Assembly (NCBI GenBank): GCA_015062205.1
Contig: SUVB01000015.1
Location: 1 to 64,000, forward strand
Source of the DNA: Desulfovibrio desulfuricans
GTDB taxonomy: Bacteria; Desulfobacterota; Desulfovibrionia; Desulfovibrionales; Desulfovibrionaceae
Direction: 5' to 3'
Length of the DNA: 64,000 nucleotides
Shown: positions 7,743 through 16,367 of the stretch, one piece after another
How the letters are laid out: every line of letters starts with the position of its first letter
How positions within the stretch are numbered: position 1 is the stretch's first letter
Notes under the pieces: model-generated
What the model was told of the DNA's origin: nothing
What the model saw: only the letters and a program-made list of their open reading frames with translations
The model's database searches: none
Translations under genes and position numbers: made by a program

Positions 7743-8903
7743 TTATTCCCCTTGGGGCAGGCAGTGCCGCAGCGCGGGCGCGCCCACGCCCAGGCGACGG
7801 GCCGTTTCAGCCAGGGAGTCGGCCTCCGGACGCACATAGTCACGCCCTTCCACCGTGTAGCGTTTCGCCGCCAGCGTTTCCCCGGCCAGACGCAGCCGCG
7901 CGGCCGTGCGGGGCAGCACCAGGCGTTCCAGCGTCTGCAGGCGCAGTCCCAGCGTATGCGTATGGCGCACCACGGCCCCTGCCACAACATCCCGATGCCG
8001 GGGCAGGCAGAGCACGCGCAGCAGGCCTGCCGGGCGGTTTTTCTTGCCCACGCCCGGCAGCCAGAGCACGTCCAACACTTCGGGCATGGCGGCAAGGTCC
8101 GTCAGGGCCAGGCCAAGGTCCTCGCCGTTGAGGTGATCCAGATGCGTTTCCAGCTGCGCCACGGGCTCGCGCCCGCCCCGGGCGTGATCCGCCGCGTCCG
8201 TCCCGCTCCGCACAAGCCAGGCGCGCAGCCCGCCGCCTGAAGCGCCGGGCCCGTAGCCCGTCCCCATTGCCGCGGGCACGCCCTGCGGCCCCGGTACAAA
8301 GGCATCGGCCAGCGCGTCCAGCAGGGCGGCCCCCAGGGGAGTGACCAGTTCCTCCGCACTGCCGGAGGAGAACACCGGCTTGCCGAGCAGCAGTTGCGCC
8401 GTGACCGGCGCGGGCAGGGGCACACGGATCCCCCCCCGCTCCACCGTCCCGGAACTCCAAGGCAATGCGGAGGCCGTGAGGCGCCGCGCGCCCAGCTGTT
8501 CCAGCGCATAGCAAACGCCGGGGATGAGCGCCGCCATGTCCGCATCCTCCTCGGCAACCATGACATCTTCCCGGGGAATGCCGCGGGCGGCGGCCGAGGC
8601 CGTCACCAGGGCGTCCAGCACGGCCGCCGTCTTGGCGCGCACGGCCGGGGCGAGTTCCATCCGGGCCGCAAGGGCGGCCATTGCCGCAGGGGTGCGCGGC
8701 GGACGCGCCGCCGCATCCCAGACCACGTCGGCCCTGAACCCCGGCCCCGCATCGCGCGTCTCCGGCCGCAACGCGATGCGGCAGGCAGCGCCCGCCGCCG
8801 CCAGCGCGTCTTCCAGCGGCCGGAATGCAACACCCAGCCGGGCCAGCGCGGCCAGAGCCGCATGGCCGCTTACGCCGCCTGCGCAATCAAAAAAAATGTC
8901 CAT
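7743..8903 (-). CDS. larC: LarC-like nickel-insertion protein (DUF111 family)
   Basis: 386 residues from the ATG at 8903, which has GGGAAAGG just before it; an ATG four codons upstream lacks this. The N-terminus MDIFFDCAGGVSGH matches the LarC start (DCxxGxSG), although the usual GDM is replaced by GHA. Other family features are the VAEEDADM segment, GxGYGPG and the C-terminal ferredoxin-like half. LarC inserts nickel into the pincer cofactor of lactate racemase and related enzymes. larA, larB and larE are not in the window, so its client is unknown. It is divergent from the CBS gene. Confidence 0.8.
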   Translation of the reverse strand: MDIFFDCAGGVSGHAALAALARLGVAFRPLEDALAAAGAACRIALRPETRDAGPGFRADVVWDAAARPPRTPAAMAALAARMELAPAVRAKTAAVLDALVTASAAARGIPREDVMVAEEDADMAALIPGVCYALEQLGARRLTASALPWSSGTVERGGIRVPLPAPVTAQLLLGKPVFSSGSAEELVTPLGAALLDALADAFVPGPQGVPAAMGTGYGPGASGGGLRAWLVRSGTDAADHARGGREPVAQLETHLDHLNGEDLGLALTDLAAMPEVLDVLWLPGVGKKNRPAGLLRVLCLPRHRDVVAGAVVRHTHTLGLRLQTLERLVLPRTAARLRLAGETLAAKRYTVEGRDYVRPEADSLAETARRLGVGAPALRHCLPQGE

Positions 8904-9039
8904 GGCCTTTCCCATGCCGGGCCGCCGCGCGCGGTGCAACGGCGGGCTTGTGCTGTATCGCTTCCTTGGTGTATATATGCACCGTACGGGGCATTCGTCC
9001 CCCCGTACGCCGTTTGCAACGCAGCCCCGGAGGGAAAGC

Positions 9040-9687
9040 ATGCCCGTACAAGACTGGATGACCACCGACGTTGTCAGCGTAGGCCCGGACACATCGCTGC
9101 TCAAGGTGGGCAAGCTCATGAAGGACCACCACATCCGCCGTGTCCCCGTTGTGGACGAGCAGGGGCAGGTCGTCGGCATCATCTCGGATCGTGACGTCCG
9201 CGACGCCTCGCCCTCCAAGGCCACGACGCTGGACATGTACGAAATGCACTACCTTCTGGCCGAACTGAAGGCCAAGAGCATTATGACGCCCAGGCCCATC
9301 ACCGTCAAACCCGGCGATCCCGTGGAAGAAGTGGCCCTCATTATGCAGGAGAAGGCCATCGGCGGCCTGCCCGTAGTGGACGACAGCGGCAAGCTGGTGG
9401 GCATCATTTCCGACCACGACGTGTTCGCCGCCCTAGTGGACATCACGGGCGCACGGCTGGGCGGCCTGCTTTTCGCCGTAGAGCTGCCGGACCGCCCCGG
9501 CACGGCGCGGCCGGTGTTCGATGCCCTGCGCGCCAACGGGGCGCGCATTCTCTCCGTGCTGACCGTCGCCAAGCCCGACGACATCCGCAACCTGCACATC
9601 CGCGTGCGTTCTCTGGAGAGCCCGCAGGCGGAGCAGGCCCTGCGGCAGGCGCTGGACAAGGTGTGCAAGGTGCTCTACTGGCGGTAG
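9040..9687 (+). CDS. CBS-domain protein with C-terminal ACT-like region (AcuB-like)
   Basis: 215 residues. Two CBS motifs occupy about residues 1-60 and 78-135; each has the MTxxxxxVxPxxxxxxxxxLM pattern and a GIISDxDV end. The last 75 residues (LLFAVELPDRPGTARPVF and onward) look like an ACT domain. Such proteins bind adenine nucleotides or amino acids and act as cytoplasmic sensors; the partner is unknown. GGAGGGAAAG sits before the ATG. A single gene, divergent from larC and upstream of dsrC, which is separated by 282 bases with its own regulatory region. Confidence 0.85.
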   Translation: MPVQDWMTTDVVSVGPDTSLLKVGKLMKDHHIRRVPVVDEQGQVVGIISDRDVRDASPSKATTLDMYEMHYLLAELKAKSIMTPRPITVKPGDPVEEVALIMQEKAIGGLPVVDDSGKLVGIISDHDVFAALVDITGARLGGLLFAVELPDRPGTARPVFDALRANGARILSVLTVAKPDDIRNLHIRVRSLESPQAEQALRQALDKVCKVLYWR

Positions 9688-9810
9688 GCGGCAGCCCCCT
9701 GCGATGTGCCGGGCGGCGCGGAACCGTTTGCCTGTGCATGCCGGCCGGATAACAATGGACGGCGGTCTCCGGCACGGCCGACGGCAAGACGCAAAAAGCG
9801 TGAAGAGGAC

Positions 9811-9839
9811 TTGCCATCAACACGTCTTTGTGGCATAAG
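9811..9839 (+). promoter_or_regulatory. Possible dsrC promoter
   Basis: TTGCCA (9811-9816) and CATAAG (9834-9839) are 17 bases apart in the 282-base gap before dsrC. The -10 match is weak, so this is only a candidate. The rest of the gap shows no other gene. Confidence 0.3.
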
Positions 9840-9969
9840 GGCATCTGTTGTGAATGCGTTACGCTTTCGCGCTCATCGGAGGAATTCGGCCGGGTAAGCC
9901 CGGTTGCGTAGCGCCTGGGCGTCCTTGTCCCGGCGAATTGAGCAATAGCTGTCCAAGGAGGACACACGC

Positions 9970-10287
9970 ATGGCTGAGATCACCTACAAGGGAAAAAGCT
10001 TTGAAGTTGACGAAGACGGTTTCCTGCTGCGTTTTGACGACTGGTGCCCCGAATGGATGGAATATGTGAAGGAATCCGAGGGCATCTCCGAAATTACGCC
10101 TGACCATCAGAAAATCCTCGACTTCCTGCAGGACTACTACAAGAAGAACGGCATCGCCCCGATGGTCCGCATTCTGTCCAAGAACACCGGGTACAAGCTG
10201 AAGGAAGTGTACGAACTCTTCCCCTCCGGCCCCGGCAAGGGCGCCTGCAAAATGGCCGGTCTGCCCAAGCCCACCGGCTGCGTGTAG
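9970..10287 (+). CDS. dsrC: DsrC, sulfur-carrier protein of dissimilatory sulfite reduction
   Basis: 105 residues with the complete C-terminal swinging arm: Cys93 in GACKMAG and the penultimate Cys104 in TGCV, both needed for the DsrC trisulfide formed by DsrAB. Full DsrC proteins have both cysteines; TusE proteins have only the last. It receives sulfur from sulfite reductase and returns electrons from the DsrMKJOP membrane complex. The gene stands alone, as is usual in Desulfovibrio, with AAGGAGG before the ATG and a strong terminator after the stop, fitting high independent expression. Confidence 0.97.
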   Translation: MAEITYKGKSFEVDEDGFLLRFDDWCPEWMEYVKESEGISEITPDHQKILDFLQDYYKKNGIAPMVRILSKNTGYKLKEVYELFPSGPGKGACKMAGLPKPTGCV

Positions 10288-10310
10288 TCCCGGGGGCTGC
10301 ATTTTGTCTG

Positions 10311-10340
10311 AAAGCGGAAGGTGTTCCTTCCGCTTTTTTT
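10311..10340 (+). terminator. Rho-independent terminator after dsrC
   Basis: Stem AAAGCGGAAGG / CCTTCCGCTTT, four-base loop TGTT, continuing into seven T residues. Confidence 0.92.
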
Positions 10341-10452
10341 ATGCCCTTTTCTCCGCCGCGGGCCTGCACCGCGGCCCATTCCCACGGAAAAGCGCCTGCC
10401 GTGCAGGCCGCCTGCCCTTTACGCCGAGGCAAAAAAACGGTATCGCCCTCCC

Positions 10453-12873
10453 ATGAAATGCACCACCATCCTGAAAAAATGTGCCCTCTGGCTGCTGGGC
10501 ATTTTTTTTATCTGCGGCCTGCTGGGCGGCAGCGCGGTGGCCATGCTCTTCTACTGGGCCTCGCGCGACCTGCCCGACCTGAACCGCATTGCGGAGTACA
10601 AACAGCCGCAAGCTTCAGTATTTCTGGCCCGTGACGGCTCCCTGCTCGGCACGCTGTATCACGAAAAGCGCTTCATCATCGGCCTCAGGGACATGTCGCG
10701 CTATCTGCCCCTGGCCTTCCTCGCCGCCGAGGACGACGCCTTTTACCGGCATATGGGTGTGGACCCGGTGGCCATTCTGCGCGCGGCCATCAACAATTTC
10801 CGCAGGGGCGGCAAGAAGGAGGGGGCCAGCACCATCACACAGCAGCTCATCAAGCAGCTCCTGCTCACCTCCGAACGCAGCTATACCCGCAAGATGAAGG
10901 AAGCCATTCTGGCCTACCGGCTGGAGCAGAACTTCACCAAGGATCAGATACTGACCATCTACCTGAACCAGATTTATCTGGGTGAACACGCCTATGGCGT
11001 GGAAGCTGCGGCCCGCACCTATTTCGGCAAGCACGCCTCGGACATCACCCTGGCCGAAAGCGCGGTCATCGCCGGTCTGCCCAAGGCTCCCAGCACCTAC
11101 AATCCCTTCCGCCGCCCGCTGGAGGCCAAGGCGCGCCAGATGTACGTGCTGGGCCGCCTGCGCGACCTCAAATGGATTTCGCCCGAAGAATACGAAAAGG
11201 CGGCTTCGGAACCCTTGGTCTACTGGAGCATGCCCGAAAACACCGCCGGCCCGGCCCAGTGGTATCTGGAAGAAGCGCGCCGCCTGCTCATTGAATTCTT
11301 TACGGAGGCGAACCTCAAGGCCCTTGGCGTCGATACCGAAAAATACGGCGAGGATTTCGTGTACGAGGCAGGGCTGACCGTGCGCACGGCCATGGACCCG
11401 GCGCATCAAAACGCCGCCGGCGCCGCCCTGCGCCAGGGTCTGGAGGATGTGGACAAGCGCCAGGGCTGGCGCGGCCCCCTGGAACGGCTGGACGCGGCGC
11501 AACAAAAGGAATTTCTGACCAAAGGCGTATTTTCCCCCTATGACCTTGGCGGCGGGAACTGGGTCAGGGGCATGATCGCCGCCTCGGACGCCAAGGGCGT
11601 GCGCGTGGCGCTGGGTTCCGGCTACACGGGCTTCATCCCTGCGGCCGGCATGGCATGGGCGCGCAAGTTCAGCCCCAAGGCCGCGCCCGCCGTCAAGGCG
11701 GCGCGGCAGTTCCAGCCCGGCGACGTGGTCTGGGTTTCCGCCGCGCCCTCCACGGTGACGGAAACCAACGCCAAGGGGCGCAAGGAACAGAAGACCATCC
11801 CCTTCGACCCGGCTTCGGCCAAGCCCGAAACGCCCATCGCCCTGCGCCTGCAACAGGACCCGCTGGTGCAGGGGGCCATTGCCTCCATTGAGCCGCAGAG
11901 CGGCGATGTGGTGGCGCTCATCGGCGGCTACCAGTTCGGCGACAGCCATTTCAACCGCGCCACGCAGGCGCGCCGCCAGCCGGGGTCCAGCTTCAAGCCC
12001 GTGGTCTACTCCACGGCCATGGATTTCGGCTTCACGCCCTCGTCCATTATTCTGGACGCGCCCTTTGTGTACGTAAACCCCTACACCAACGAGGTCTGGC
12101 GTCCTTCCAATTTCGAGCACAATTACAAGGGTGAGTTGCCGCTGCACACGGCGCTGGCCCTCTCGCGCAACACCTGCACCGTGCGCGTGGCGCAGCAGGT
12201 GGGCATCAGCAATGTGGTGAACAGAGCCAAGGCCCTCGGCCTCGAACCGCACTTTCCCAACGAGCTGGCCATCAGCCTGGGAGCGGTGGCGGTTTCACCG
12301 CTCAACCTCACGCAGGCCTATGCCGCCTTCGCCAATCAGGGCCTGGGCGTGCGCCCGCGCATCATCACCTCCATCACCGACGCGAAGGGTCGCACGCTGT
12401 ACAAACAGGATGTGGAGCACTGGCAGGCCATCAGCCCGCAGAACGCCTATATCATGGCCACCCTGCTCAAGGAGGTGGTCAACGCGGGCACCGGCGGGCG
12501 GGCGCGCATCGAGGGCCGCGTCATCGCGGGCAAAACCGGCACCACCAATGACACGCACGATGTCTGGTTCATGGGCTTCTCGCCCTACCTCGTCACCGGC
12601 GTCTACGTGGGCTACGACCAGGTGGACAGCCTGGGCCGTCAGGAACAGGGCGGGCGCACCGCCGCGCCCATCTTCCGGCAATACCGCACGCAGGTGGAAG
12701 AGCGCTACCCGGCGGACGATTTTGTCATGCCCGAAGGCATTGTCATGTCGGGCGGGCTGGCCTACCGGGCGGACATGCCCATGCAGGGCGCGTCGGCCAT
12801 GGAGGAATCCACCTCCGACGGCTCGGTGGTGGACACCTCCGACGACGGCGAGGACCTGATGCGCCAGTTCTGA
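10453..12873 (+). CDS. mrcA: Penicillin-binding protein 1A (bifunctional transglycosylase/transpeptidase)
   Basis: 806 residues from the ATG at 10453; the open frame extends upstream but covers the dsrC terminator, so the earlier start is unlikely. One N-terminal membrane helix (about 10-33) anchors it. The GT51 domain shows AAEDDAFYRHMG, the GASTITQQL motif and LNQIYLG. The transpeptidase has SSFK (Ser512 nucleophile, Lys515), SRN and KTG (Lys694). It polymerises and cross-links peptidoglycan in the periplasm. An OB-like insertion lies between about residues 340 and 460. The C-terminal tail is acidic and Ser/Asp-rich. Probably followed in transcription by trmI. Confidence 0.95.
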   Translation: MKCTTILKKCALWLLGIFFICGLLGGSAVAMLFYWASRDLPDLNRIAEYKQPQASVFLARDGSLLGTLYHEKRFIIGLRDMSRYLPLAFLAAEDDAFYRHMGVDPVAILRAAINNFRRGGKKEGASTITQQLIKQLLLTSERSYTRKMKEAILAYRLEQNFTKDQILTIYLNQIYLGEHAYGVEAAARTYFGKHASDITLAESAVIAGLPKAPSTYNPFRRPLEAKARQMYVLGRLRDLKWISPEEYEKAASEPLVYWSMPENTAGPAQWYLEEARRLLIEFFTEANLKALGVDTEKYGEDFVYEAGLTVRTAMDPAHQNAAGAALRQGLEDVDKRQGWRGPLERLDAAQQKEFLTKGVFSPYDLGGGNWVRGMIAASDAKGVRVALGSGYTGFIPAAGMAWARKFSPKAAPAVKAARQFQPGDVVWVSAAPSTVTETNAKGRKEQKTIPFDPASAKPETPIALRLQQDPLVQGAIASIEPQSGDVVALIGGYQFGDSHFNRATQARRQPGSSFKPVVYSTAMDFGFTPSSIILDAPFVYVNPYTNEVWRPSNFEHNYKGELPLHTALALSRNTCTVRVAQQVGISNVVNRAKALGLEPHFPNELAISLGAVAVSPLNLTQAYAAFANQGLGVRPRIITSITDAKGRTLYKQDVEHWQAISPQNAYIMATLLKEVVNAGTGGRARIEGRVIAGKTGTTNDTHDVWFMGFSPYLVTGVYVGYDQVDSLGRQEQGGRTAAPIFRQYRTQVEERYPADDFVMPEGIVMSGGLAYRADMPMQGASAMEESTSDGSVVDTSDDGEDLMRQF

Positions 12874-12947
12874 AGCGCCGATGCCGCTACGGCCGGGGCC
12901 GCGCGCCCGGCGGCCGCGTCCTTCCACCGGTTTTACAAAGGAATGCC

Positions 12948-13850
12948 ATGATCCCCTACGGAACACTAGTCGTCTACGTCACGCCCCGGGGCCGACGCTA
13001 CGTCAAACGCCTTGTCGAAGGGCAGGACTGGCACAGCAACGACGGCACGCTGCTTGCCGCCGACGTGGCTCAGGCCGATTTCGGCGCGGTGGTCCGCACG
13101 CATCAGGGCGTGCCCGTGCAGGTGCTGGAAGCCACGCTGCATGACCGCCTCAAGGGGCTCAAGCGCCAGACGCAGATCATCTACCCCAAGGACATCGCCT
13201 ACATCTGTCTGCGCCTCGGGGCCGGGCCGGGCCGCACCATCATTGAGGCCGGCTGCGGTTCGGGCGGGCTGACCACGGCGCTTTCCTGGTTCTGCGGCCC
13301 CACGGGCCGCGTGGTGAGCCACGAGGCCCGGGAGGAATTTCTGAAGCTGGCCCGGCGCAATCTGGAATGGGCCGGCGCAGGCGGCAATGTGGAGCTGCAC
13401 CATCGCGACGTGGCCGAGGGCTTTGCCGTCAGCGGCGCGGACGCGCTCTTTCTGGACGTGCGCACTCCCTGGGAATACCTGGACCAGGCCGTGGCGGCCG
13501 TGCGCCCCGGCGCGACCTTCGGCTTTCTGCTGCCCACGGTGGATCAGGTGGGCAGGCTGCTGCTGGGGCTGGAGCGCGGCCCCTTCGCGGAGGTGGAGGT
13601 CTGCGAAATCCTCATCCGTCGCTGGAAACCCGTGGCCGACCGTCTGCGCCCCGAAGACCGCATGACGGCCCACACGGGCTTTCTCATTTTCTGCCGACAG
13701 CAGGAACGCAGCGCGGATTTTGAGGCGCGCAAGCCCCGGGGCACGCGCGAACGCAAGCAGGACGCCGCGCGGCTGGCCCGCCTCGGCCAGGAAAGCCCCC
13801 ACGGCGGGTGGGCCGGTGGGCCGGAAGACACAGGACGGGAAGAGCCATGA
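12948..13850 (+). CDS. trmI: tRNA (adenine-58-N1) methyltransferase
   Basis: 300 residues. The SAM-binding motif IIEAGCGSGGLT lies near residue 100 and the domain continues with LFLDVRTPWEY, the DxxxPW motif typical of TrmI/Trm61. It methylates A58 in the T-loop of tRNA. The N-terminal 70 residues form the small beta-barrel domain of the family. AAAGGA is five bases before the ATG. Its stop overlaps the start of the next gene (ATGA), so the two are translationally coupled. The last 60 residues are charged and probably disordered. Confidence 0.9.
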   Translation: MIPYGTLVVYVTPRGRRYVKRLVEGQDWHSNDGTLLAADVAQADFGAVVRTHQGVPVQVLEATLHDRLKGLKRQTQIIYPKDIAYICLRLGAGPGRTIIEAGCGSGGLTTALSWFCGPTGRVVSHEAREEFLKLARRNLEWAGAGGNVELHHRDVAEGFAVSGADALFLDVRTPWEYLDQAVAAVRPGATFGFLLPTVDQVGRLLLGLERGPFAEVEVCEILIRRWKPVADRLRPEDRMTAHTGFLIFCRQQERSADFEARKPRGTRERKQDAARLARLGQESPHGGWAGGPEDTGREEP

Positions 13851-15364
13851 TCCCCCTGCGAGCCGATGCTCCCGCTGTGCTGCCGCGCCGCATTTCCGGC
13901 GGCGCGCTGCGGCGTCGGCCGACGCTCCTTGGACGCGCAGTCCTGCTGCTGTGCTGTCTTTGCCTCGCCGCGCCCGCCCTCGCCACGGATTTTCCCCTGG
14001 ACTTCACCCTCATCCGCATGGGCGAGGCGTCACGGCCGCAACCCGCGGCGGAACATGCCGGGGAAGGGCGCACAGTACTGGTGGTGGGCGGCATTCAGGG
14101 CGACGAGCCCGGGGGCTTTTCCGCCGCGACGCTGCTGACCACGCACTATACCGTCACCGGGGGCTCGCTGTGGGTGGTGCCCAATCTGAATTTCCCCAGC
14201 ATTATCAAGCGCTCGCGCGGGCTGCACGGCGACATGAACCGCAAATTCGCCCGGCTGGACGCCTCGGATCCGGAATTCTCCACCGTGCGCCGCATTCAGG
14301 AGCTCATCAGCCACCCGCAGGTGGGCCTGGTGCTCAACCTGCACGACGGCAGCGGCTACTACCGGCCGCGCTACGAAGACAAGCTGCGCAATCCCGCGCG
14401 CTGGGGACAGTCCGTCATCATTGACCAGGAAGAACTGCCCGACGCCTTCATGGGGACGCTGGGCGAGACGGCCCGCCGGGCTGCGGCCGCAGCCAACGGC
14501 AAACTCATAGCGCCCGGGCACAGGCTGCATGTCCACAATACCCGCACGGCCGAAGGCGACCGGGAAATGGAAAAAAGCCTGTCCTACTATGCCGTGCGTC
14601 AGGGCAAGGCGGCGTTCGGGCTGGAGGCCAGCAAGGAATTCCCCGTGGAGTTGCGCGCCTATTACCATTTGCTCATGCTTGAATCCTTCCTGCAGCAGGC
14701 GGGCCTGCAGTTCTCCCGAGGGTTCGAACTCACGCCCGCAGGCGTGCGCAAGGCCCTGCTGGACAAGCTGGACGTCTCCTTTGTGGACAACAGAATCTTT
14801 CTGCCCCTGGATGATGTGCGTCCCGCCATCAACCTGCTGCCCATGTCGCGGGAGGCTCCGGCCCGCGCCGTGACCTCCAAGCCCATCATGGCCGTGCTGC
14901 CCTGCGCGGGGGACAGGGAGGGGCAGTACTGCGTGCATTACGGCAACCGCAGGATGACCCTCATCCGGCCCGAATGGCGCGAGATGGACGACAGCCTTTC
15001 CGGCATGCGCGTGCAGGCCGACGGCCGGGAACTGGACATTCCCTTCGGGCAGGTGCTGCGGGTGTCCCGCAGTCTGCGCATCCTGCCCGCCGCAGGTTAC
15101 CGCGTCAACGCCATCGGCTTCGGCGGCAGTCTGCGCGACGAAAGCGACATTCCCCTTGCGCGCAAGGATTTCGATCCCCGCTTTTCCGTTGACCGGCAGG
15201 GACGGCTGTACCGCATAGAAGTGTACAGGGAACAGCGCTTCAGCGGCATGTTTCTCGTGCGCTTTGACACGAGCGCAAAACGGCCCGCCCGCCGCGCCGT
15301 TTCACGCCTGCGGAAGGACAGACTGCCGGACCGGCCCGGCCCCGAATCCCGGCTGGGCTTCTGA
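13847..15364 (+). CDS. Csd4/Pgp1-like D,L-carboxypeptidase (M14/M99-type), exported
   Basis: 505 residues from the ATG at 13847, overlapping the trmI stop. Residues 1-47 are a signal peptide with a long Arg-rich n-region. The zinc site reads GGIQGDEPGG (Gln84, Glu87) and NLHDGSG (His166). Gln in place of the first His is the hallmark of H. pylori Csd4 and C. jejuni Pgp1, which trim the peptidoglycan tripeptide to dipeptide and set helical cell shape. A Glu in FGLEASKE (Glu260) fits the catalytic glutamate. C-terminal beta-rich domains follow, as in Csd4. The host is probably vibrioid, so a role in cell curvature is a reasonable inference. Confidence 0.82.
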   Translation: MIPLRADAPAVLPRRISGGALRRRPTLLGRAVLLLCCLCLAAPALATDFPLDFTLIRMGEASRPQPAAEHAGEGRTVLVVGGIQGDEPGGFSAATLLTTHYTVTGGSLWVVPNLNFPSIIKRSRGLHGDMNRKFARLDASDPEFSTVRRIQELISHPQVGLVLNLHDGSGYYRPRYEDKLRNPARWGQSVIIDQEELPDAFMGTLGETARRAAAAANGKLIAPGHRLHVHNTRTAEGDREMEKSLSYYAVRQGKAAFGLEASKEFPVELRAYYHLLMLESFLQQAGLQFSRGFELTPAGVRKALLDKLDVSFVDNRIFLPLDDVRPAINLLPMSREAPARAVTSKPIMAVLPCAGDREGQYCVHYGNRRMTLIRPEWREMDDSLSGMRVQADGRELDIPFGQVLRVSRSLRILPAAGYRVNAIGFGGSLRDESDIPLARKDFDPRFSVDRQGRLYRIEVYREQRFSGMFLVRFDTSAKRPARRAVSRLRKDRLPDRPGPESRLGF

Positions 15365-15371
15365 GGCGCGT

Positions 15372-16367
15372 ATGGAACGTATGCGCATCAGTGTTGCGGG
15401 CGGCGGCAGCTGGGGCACAGCCCTGGCGCACCTGCTGGCCTGCGGCGGACATGCGGTCCGGCTGTGGCTGCGGAACGCTGCCGTGGCCGAGGCCGTCAAC
15501 CTGCGGCACGAAAACCCGCGCTATCTGCCCGGCTTCGCCCTGCATCCCGCGCTTGTCGCCTCCACGGATCCTGCGGCGCTGGACGGTCATATTGTCGTTC
15601 TGGCCGTGCCCTGTCAGCAGCTGCGCGGCTGGCTTGCCGCGCATGCCGCCCGCCTGCGCCCGGACGCCGTGCTGATCAACGCGGCCAAGGGGCTGGAAAC
15701 CGGCAGCCTGCTCACCTGCGCCCAGGTGACGGAACAGATGATCCCGTCAGTGCGGCCGCGCTATGCGGCGCTTTCCGGCCCCTCGTTCGCGGCAGATGTG
15801 CTGCGCGGCCTGCCCACGGCGGTGGTGCTGGCCACACGTGAGGAGGCCTTGGGCCGCCGTCTGCGCGGCATTGTTTCCGGACCGGCCTTCCGCTGTTATT
15901 CCAGCAGCGACGTGACCGGCGTGGAGATGGGCGGCGCGCTCAAGAACGTCATGGCCATCGCTGCGGGCGTCTGCGACGGGCTGGGGCTGGGGCACAACAG
16001 CCGTGCCGCCCTCATTACGCGGGGGCTGGCCGAAATGAGCCGTCTTGGCACGGCGCGCGGCGCTCAGGCCCGGACCTTCATGGGACTTTCCGGCCTGGGC
16101 GATCTCACGCTGACCTGCACGGGCGACCTTTCACGCAACCGGCAGGTGGGCCTGCGCCTAGGCCGGGGCGAGCGGCTGGAACATATCACCGCCGCCCTGG
16201 GCATGGTAGCCGAAGGGGTTGCAACCACGGCCGCCGTGCATGAGCTGGCCCTCACCCTCGGCGTGGAGGCCCCGCTGACGGCCGCCGTACACGCCATCCT
16301 GTACGAGGGGCAGGAACCGCACGCCGCGCTGCGCGCCCTGATGACGCGCGAACTTCGGGACGAATAG
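15372..16367 (+). CDS. gpsA: Glycerol-3-phosphate dehydrogenase [NAD(P)+]
   Basis: 331 residues. The Rossmann GxGxxG motif is VAGGGSWGTA near the start, followed by NPRYLPGF, LSGPSFA and the catalytic lysine in GGALKNVMAIAAG. GpsA makes sn-glycerol-3-phosphate for phospholipids from dihydroxyacetone phosphate. The start at 15372 gives a standard N-terminus; the frame is open upstream but overlaps the preceding gene. It lies eight bases after that gene and may be in the same transcript. Confidence 0.95.
   Translation: MERMRISVAGGGSWGTALAHLLACGGHAVRLWLRNAAVAEAVNLRHENPRYLPGFALHPALVASTDPAALDGHIVVLAVPCQQLRGWLAAHAARLRPDAVLINAAKGLETGSLLTCAQVTEQMIPSVRPRYAALSGPSFAADVLRGLPTAVVLATREEALGRRLRGIVSGPAFRCYSSSDVTGVEMGGALKNVMAIAAGVCDGLGLGHNSRAALITRGLAEMSRLGTARGAQARTFMGLSGLGDLTLTCTGDLSRNRQVGLRLGRGERLEHITAALGMVAEGVATTAAVHELALTLGVEAPLTAAVHAILYEGQEPHAALRALMTRELRDE

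Noticed and set aside
7743-9236. 497-codon version of the larC-like gene starting at 9236
   Set aside because: The first 111 codons lie opposite the CBS gene and its promoter; the DCAGG-type N-terminus begins at 8903.
10321-10452. Upstream extension of the PBP1A reading frame
   Set aside because: It would cover the strong dsrC terminator and puts 44 low-conservation residues before the membrane anchor; the ATG at 10453 gives a normal start.
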